Below, piece after piece: positions 59,968-64,000 of a DNA stretch of 64,000 bases. Numbering within the stretch: the stretch's first letter is position 1; the number at the start of each line of letters is the position of its first letter. Location of the stretch: NCBI RefSeq assembly GCF_000821245.2, contig NZ_LN611424.1, positions 940,240 to 1,004,239 on the forward strand, written 5' to 3'. Origin of the DNA: Virgibacillus senegalensis (GTDB taxonomy: Bacteria; Bacillota; Bacilli; Bacillales; Amphibacillaceae). The notes under the pieces were generated by a model that saw only the letters and a list, made by a program, of their open reading frames with translations, had not been told where the DNA came from and did no database searches. Made by a program: the position numbers and the translations under genes.

Positions 59968-61369
59968 ACTTTTGGAACGAAAAGCGATGCGTAAATTTCT
60001 CGAAGATAATTTTTCTGATTTAACCGTAGTTGGAGAGGCTGCAAACGGCAGAAAAGCAATCGAAATGGCAGAAGCTTTGCAGCCGCAAGTAGTGCTAATG
60101 GACATAAAAATGCCCGGCATCAATGGATTAGAAGCAATAGAAAAAATTCATCAGCGGGATCCACACATTAAATTTATTCTTGTTTCTGCTTATGATTCTT
60201 TTGATTATGCCAAACAGGCGATGAAAATGGGAGTGAAAGAGTACATTCTGAAGCCCAGTAAAAAAGAAGAAACGATCCGTGCAATTTTGCGGGTGAAAAA
60301 AGAAGTGATGGAAGAATCGGCACGAGCTGAAGAATATCGGCATTCCAGTCTCATCGCCAGAGAACTATTCTTGACCCGGTTGATCAAACATGAAGTCGGT
60401 AAGGATACAGTCGAGCTACAGGAAACCCTGTTTCCACATTTGCAGTCAGCATACTTTCTAGTGGTCAAGCATCAGCAGCTAAGTGAAAAGGCTGCCGCCG
60501 GTTGGGCCAGTTACTTTGGGGAAGACGATTATATATACCGGATGGAAGATGATCAGCTGGTTATCGTCGTGTTATCGCAAGCCAAAAAGGAGAAAGGAGC
60601 AGTATTAAAACTTGCGCGGAAGCTGCAAATGCTGCTTGGTCACAAAGCATATATAGGGGCCGGTTATCCGAAAGAGAAACTGGAAGATTTACCTGACTCC
60701 TACCATCAGGCAATGCAGGCAGCCAGACACCTAGAACTAAACGGTCACAGCAATTTTGGATTTCCGCCGGCTGAACAGCGCCAGAGCAGTAACTTTCTGG
60801 AAGACATCCTGTTGGAAGTGATCAGCGGCAATCAATCCAATGCCGTCCACTTCTTTTCCGAGTTGTGGAAGAACGAAGAAGCTAGTGCCGAATTGCTCCA
60901 TGAATTATATTTTCGATTGAAACAGGAGCTCCAACAGCGCAATATCCAGACACCGGAAACAGGACTCCCAACTGAGAGCGACTATTATGAGTGGGTGGAT
61001 TTTTTGAAACTTTCGAGCTTGAATGTACAACACCATTATCATTCACAAGATAAGATTGAACGGGCAAAAAAATATATTCACGACCACTTTCATGAACCAA
61101 TTAGTTTGGAGGATGCCGCTGAGCGTTCCGAGCTAAGCCCGAACTACTTTTCTAACCTGTTCAAAGCATCAACGGGTGAAACATTCATCGATTATTTAAC
61201 CCATGTCAGGCTGCAAAAAGCAAAAGAGTTTTTGCATTCCAACCGCTATACGTTGAAAGAGATTTGTTTTATGGTCGGCTACAAGGATCCTAATTATTTC
61301 AGCAGGGTATTTAAGAAATACTTTTCGCTGTCTCCGAAGCAATATCAGAAAGAAATCTTAAAAAAGTGA
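59942..61369 (+). CDS. AraC-family response regulator, YesN type
   Basis: About 475 residues: receiver domain with VLIAEDELLERKAMRKFL (acidic pocket), phosphoacceptor Asp in VVLMDIKMPGINGLEAIEKI (near residue 53) and Lys in YILKPSKKEE; a linker region; and a C-terminal AraC double HTH (EPISLEDAAERSELSPNYFS, TLKEICFMVGYKDPNYFSRV). GGAGG fits the ATG at 59942 better than the one at 59939. It overlaps the kinase gene, and the ABC transporter operon starting at 61488 is the natural target. Confidence 0.92.
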   Translation: MRVLIAEDELLERKAMRKFLEDNFSDLTVVGEAANGRKAIEMAEALQPQVVLMDIKMPGINGLEAIEKIHQRDPHIKFILVSAYDSFDYAKQAMKMGVKEYILKPSKKEETIRAILRVKKEVMEESARAEEYRHSSLIARELFLTRLIKHEVGKDTVELQETLFPHLQSAYFLVVKHQQLSEKAAAGWASYFGEDDYIYRMEDDQLVIVVLSQAKKEKGAVLKLARKLQMLLGHKAYIGAGYPKEKLEDLPDSYHQAMQAARHLELNGHSNFGFPPAEQRQSSNFLEDILLEVISGNQSNAVHFFSELWKNEEASAELLHELYFRLKQELQQRNIQTPETGLPTESDYYEWVDFLKLSSLNVQHHYHSQDKIERAKKYIHDHFHEPISLEDAAERSELSPNYFSNLFKASTGETFIDYLTHVRLQKAKEFLHSNRYTLKEICFMVGYKDPNYFSRVFKKYFSLSPKQYQKEILKK

Positions 61370-61391
61370 AGAAAATCATAAAATAGTACAG

Positions 61392-61429
61392 AAAATTGTC
61401 CCCCTTTTTTCGGGAGACAATTTTATAAT
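61392..61429 (+). promoter_or_regulatory. Inverted repeat and -10 box upstream of the sugar ABC operon
   Basis: AAAATTGTC (61392-61400) pairs with GACAATTTT (61416-61424). A consensus TATAAT (61424-61429) directly follows, with no good -35 box, as is usual for activator-dependent promoters. The repeat could be a YesN operator, a terminator for the sensor operon, or both. Confidence 0.55.
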
Positions 61430-61435
61430 GGTAAA

Positions 61436-61449
61436 TGTAAGCGTTAACT
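61436..61449 (+). promoter_or_regulatory. cre-like site upstream of the sugar ABC operon
   Basis: TGTAAGCGTTAACT fits the CcpA consensus except for the last base. A second, weaker version (TGAAAACGCTTTAT) overlaps downstream. Confidence 0.65.
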
Positions 61450-61487
61450 GAAAACGCTTTATAGCAAAAGAAAAGGGGGATTTATAA

Positions 61488-62807
61488 GTGAAAAAGCTGT
61501 TTGGCATTCTTTTATTAATGGTTATGGCACTTGTAATTGCAGCTTGTAGCTCTGATTCTTCATCTGAAGATGGAGATGACGCCAACGCGGAAGGCGGAGA
61601 TTCAAATGAATCTGCTGAGTCTGGTGGAGGCGGCGAAGGAACAGTGGAGATCTTCAGCTGGTGGACTGGAGCCGGTGAAGAAGATGGACTGTTGGCATTG
61701 ATCGACTTGTTCGAACAGGAGCACCCTGATATCACTGTGGACAATGCTGCTGTTGCCGGTGGAGCCGGAACAAACGCAAAAGCGGTACTGGCTACCCGGA
61801 TGCAAGGGGACGATCCACCTTCTACTTTCCAGGTCCATGGGGGCGCTGAGCTGAATGAAGGCTGGGTGGCAGCCGATAAAATGGAGCCGTTGAATGACTT
61901 TTATGAAGAACAGGAATGGATGGATAAATTTCCTCAGGATTTAATCGACATGGTTAGCAAGGACGGTAACATTTATTCTGTCCCTGTCAATATCCATCGC
62001 GGCAATGTTATTTTCTACAATAAAAAAGTATTTGAAGATAATGGTTTGGAAGTACCTACTACTTACGACGAATTTGTTGAAGTAGCTGATCAATTACAGG
62101 ATGCCGGTGTCACTCCGCTTGCGCTTGGTGACAAAGAGGCTTGGACAGCTACCCAGATTTTTGAAAACATTCTGCTTGGCGAGCTCGGTCCTGATGACTA
62201 CAAGAGCTTATGGGCAGGCGATATTCCATTCGATGACGATCGTGTTGTGGCTGCCGCTGAGAAATTCAAAACTGTTCTTGGCTATGTAAACGATGATCAC
62301 GCGTCCCGTAACTGGCAGGATGCTGCACAGTTGGTCGGTGACGGTGAAGCTGCGATGATCAATATGGGTGACTGGGCGAAGGGCTATTTCTCCAATGACC
62401 TTGATTTAGAAACAAACGTGGACTTCGGATACTTTGCATTCCCGGAAACAGATGGCGATTTTATGGTTATCACAGATACCTTCGGCTTGCCTAAAGGTGT
62501 AGAAAATCCGGATGAAGTAAAAGAATTTTTGAGCGTGCTTGGTTCTGTGGAAGGTCAGGATGCATTCAACCCGCTGAAGGGTTCGATTCCAGCCCGTGTT
62601 GACGCGGACGAATCCAAGTATGATGAATATGGTAAGGATGCAATGGAAGATTTCAATAATTCCAACTTGACTCCGAGTCTGGCACACGGTTCCGCGGCTG
62701 CAGAAGGCTTCGTAACCAAGGCGAACCAGGCAGTGAATATCTTCGTCACCCAGCTTGACGTCGATAATCTGATTAACACACTGAAAAATGCTGCATCTGA
62801 ATTGTAA
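61488..62807 (+). CDS. Sugar ABC transporter substrate-binding lipoprotein (CUT1)
   Basis: A 439-residue binding protein. Lipobox ALVIAACSSD, then an acidic Ser/Gly linker, then EIFSWWTGAGEEDGLLALID, ATRMQGDDPPSTFQVHGGAE and YSVPVNIHRGNVIFYNKKVF, the pattern of glucose/mannose/xylose-type CUT1 binding proteins. It follows the sensor-kinase operon and carries a cre-like site, so both the YesN-type regulator and CcpA may act on it. A long hairpin separates it from the permease gene. GAAAAGGGGGATTTATAA precedes the start. Confidence 0.9.
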   Translation: MKKLFGILLLMVMALVIAACSSDSSSEDGDDANAEGGDSNESAESGGGGEGTVEIFSWWTGAGEEDGLLALIDLFEQEHPDITVDNAAVAGGAGTNAKAVLATRMQGDDPPSTFQVHGGAELNEGWVAADKMEPLNDFYEEQEWMDKFPQDLIDMVSKDGNIYSVPVNIHRGNVIFYNKKVFEDNGLEVPTTYDEFVEVADQLQDAGVTPLALGDKEAWTATQIFENILLGELGPDDYKSLWAGDIPFDDDRVVAAAEKFKTVLGYVNDDHASRNWQDAAQLVGDGEAAMINMGDWAKGYFSNDLDLETNVDFGYFAFPETDGDFMVITDTFGLPKGVENPDEVKEFLSVLGSVEGQDAFNPLKGSIPARVDADESKYDEYGKDAMEDFNNSNLTPSLAHGSAAAEGFVTKANQAVNIFVTQLDVDNLINTLKNAASEL

Positions 62808-62839
62808 GAACTAAACAGGGTAATGCAACATTAATCAAA

Positions 62840-62936
62840 AAGCGGCTGACTCCGAAACAATGGTTGAAGCTTCTCTCCCTTGCCAGTTTACTGGTGGTGA
62901 AGAGTACGGCTCCGTCGTGAGGAGTCGGCCTCTTTC
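62840..62936 (+). terminator. Long stem-loop between binding-protein and permease genes
   Basis: GGCTGACTCC (62844-62853) pairs with GGAGTCGGCC (62921-62930), allowing one shift; CCAGTTTACTGG (62883-62894) forms an inner hairpin. It ends in TCTTTCTTG. Such structures hold permease expression below that of the binding protein. Confidence 0.65.
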
Positions 62937-62974
62937 TTGATTGAGACTCTACCCTCTGACAGGAGGTTGATGAC

Positions 62975-63970
62975 ATGGCAGAACAAGCAGTTAACAGACA
63001 AGAACAGGATTATCCGGAACCAAGTCGGCAGCCGGCAGTGCATAAAGAAAAGAAACCGAAGAAAAAAATCTCCGGTGACCAGTGGGTGGCTGTCGGATTT
63101 TTAGCACCTTCTTTCTTATTGGTCCTCGTATTCGTGTACGGTTTCATAGGCTGGACCGGCTGGGTTTCCGTGAGTAACTGGAATACCCTTGTTCCGGATT
63201 TTTCATTTGCAGGATTGAAAAATTACATTTATTTGTTCAATGATTACCGCTTCCAGGCAGATTTGCGTAACACGGTATTTTTTACGATTCTTTTTATCGG
63301 ATTGGTCATCGTGATGGGGCTTGGTTTATCCATTTTGATCGACCAGAAACTGAAGGGTGAATCCCTTTTTCGGAATATCTTTTTGTTTCCCATGGCCTTA
63401 TCCTTTGTTGTTACCGGGGTTGTATGGCAATGGCTGCTCAATCCGTCGACTGGTTACAATCAGTTTCTGGCGCTGTTCGGAATCCAGCCGAAATGGTACA
63501 CAGACACCAATATACTGGCAGGCTTTGAATGGGGAAGTATCGAATTCGGACTTCCTGTCGCCATCATTGCAGTCGTAATTGCAGCTGTCTGGCAAATGAC
63601 CGGTTTTTCGCTGGCAATGTACCTGGCAGGTTTACGCGGTATTCCGGACGAATTGCGGGAAGCCGCCCGAATGGATGGTGCCTCTGAATTCCAGATTTAC
63701 AAAAAAGTGATTTTACCGATGTTGATGCCGATTACGGTCAGTGTCATCATCATTATGGCGCACATATCGCTGAAAATATTTGATCTCATCTATGCGATGA
63801 CTGGTTCTGGTGCAAACTTTGTCACCGACGTACCAGGTGTCTATATGTTTGAAACGACCTTCCGGGGCAACTACTATGCCAATGGTGCGGCAATCGCGAT
63901 CATCATGCTGCTTCTGGTAGCTGTATTTATTGTCCCTTACTTACTGGCCAACAGAAGGAGTGATGGATAA
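62975..63970 (+). CDS. Sugar ABC transporter permease (MalF type)
   Basis: A 331-residue CUT1 permease with a long charged N-terminal tail (RQEQDYPEPSRQPAVHKEKK) before the first membrane segment (about residue 45). The EAA loop is visible as DELREAARMDGASEFQIYKK followed by VILPMLMPITV. The following gene begins inside its stop codon (TAATG). GGAGGTTGATGAC precedes the ATG. With 61488-62807 it forms an importer, probably for a hexose or pentose, whose ATPase must lie elsewhere or downstream. Confidence 0.9.
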   Translation: MAEQAVNRQEQDYPEPSRQPAVHKEKKPKKKISGDQWVAVGFLAPSFLLVLVFVYGFIGWTGWVSVSNWNTLVPDFSFAGLKNYIYLFNDYRFQADLRNTVFFTILFIGLVIVMGLGLSILIDQKLKGESLFRNIFLFPMALSFVVTGVVWQWLLNPSTGYNQFLALFGIQPKWYTDTNILAGFEWGSIEFGLPVAIIAVVIAAVWQMTGFSLAMYLAGLRGIPDELREAARMDGASEFQIYKKVILPMLMPITVSVIIIMAHISLKIFDLIYAMTGSGANFVTDVPGVYMFETTFRGNYYANGAAIAIIMLLLVAVFIVPYLLANRRSDG

Positions 63971-64000
63971 TGGCTACGTTCAACGTTTGGAAACCAATCA
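63970..64000 (+). CDS. Start of a second sugar permease, cut by the window end
   Basis: ATG overlaps the previous stop codon (TAATG) and reads MATFNVWKPI to the end of the window. Ten codons alone show nothing; by position it should be the MalG-type partner permease. Confidence 0.6.
   Translation, partial: MATFNVWKPI

Overview
The window reads as a chromosomal segment of a low-to-mid GC, Gram-positive member of the Bacillaceae. Supporting signs are S-box and GlpP-type leaders, CcpA (cre) sites, strong GGAGG ribosome binding sites, LysM-NlpC/P60 and LytR-CpsA-Psr wall proteins, an IDEAL-domain protein and a YdjO-like small protein. Acidic, Glu/Asp-rich surface proteins would fit a moderately halotolerant genus, but the species cannot be fixed from this sequence. 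I see no rRNA, tRNA, CRISPR array, prophage or plasmid origin. Most of the window is catabolic and transport functions.

Layout. 1-1.8 kb: truncated LCP wall-polymer ligase and an anchored low-complexity protein. 1.86-5.65 kb (minus): Ula-type PTS IIC, IIB and a PRD activator with a fused EIIA. 5.8-8.5 kb: an unknown gene and an NhaP-type antiporter, whose shared terminator is split by a decayed IS1182-like element. 8.65-12.2 kb: SAM-riboswitch-controlled flavin reductase and monooxygenase, then a trans-sulfuration enzyme. 13-19.4 kb: glycerol and dihydroxyacetone use (glpP, two glpF, glpK, dhaKLM). 19.6-23.3 kb: housekeeping genes (LysM/NlpC hydrolase, VOC protein, guanine deaminase, hydrolase).

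23.4-31.4 kb: an RpiR-type regulator divergent from gntK-gntP-gnd-aldolase-dgoK-dgoD, which combines gluconate and galactonate breakdown. 31.6-43.2 kb: a XylR (ROK) regulon. Four XylR-like operators precede a ThuA/Gfo pair, an ABC binding protein, its two permeases, and xylA-xylB. Three of the four share one promoter geometry and three carry a cre site.

43.4-57.2 kb: aldehyde dehydrogenase with DUF779 under a perfect cre, a SurA-like lipoprotein, pxpBCA (5-oxoproline hydrolysis), a FUSC-type transporter, an IDEAL-domain protein, a ggt pseudogene, two half-size chromate transporters, an SDR and an aldo/keto-reductase relative that both lack their catalytic residues, and a DASS dicarboxylate transporter. 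57.5-64 kb: an anchored sugar-binding protein, a YesM-type histidine kinase and a YesN-type response regulator, followed by a CUT1 sugar ABC transporter that runs off the window.

The genes form a scavenging programme for pentoses, sugar acids, glycerol and organosulfur compounds, with layered local regulators and carbon catabolite control. Neither CUT1 transporter has an ATPase gene here, so a shared MsmX-like ATPase elsewhere is likely. The main non-coding observations are a dispersed ~100-115 nt stem-loop repeat whose outer stems differ between copies yet still pair, and the IS insertion into a terminator loop.
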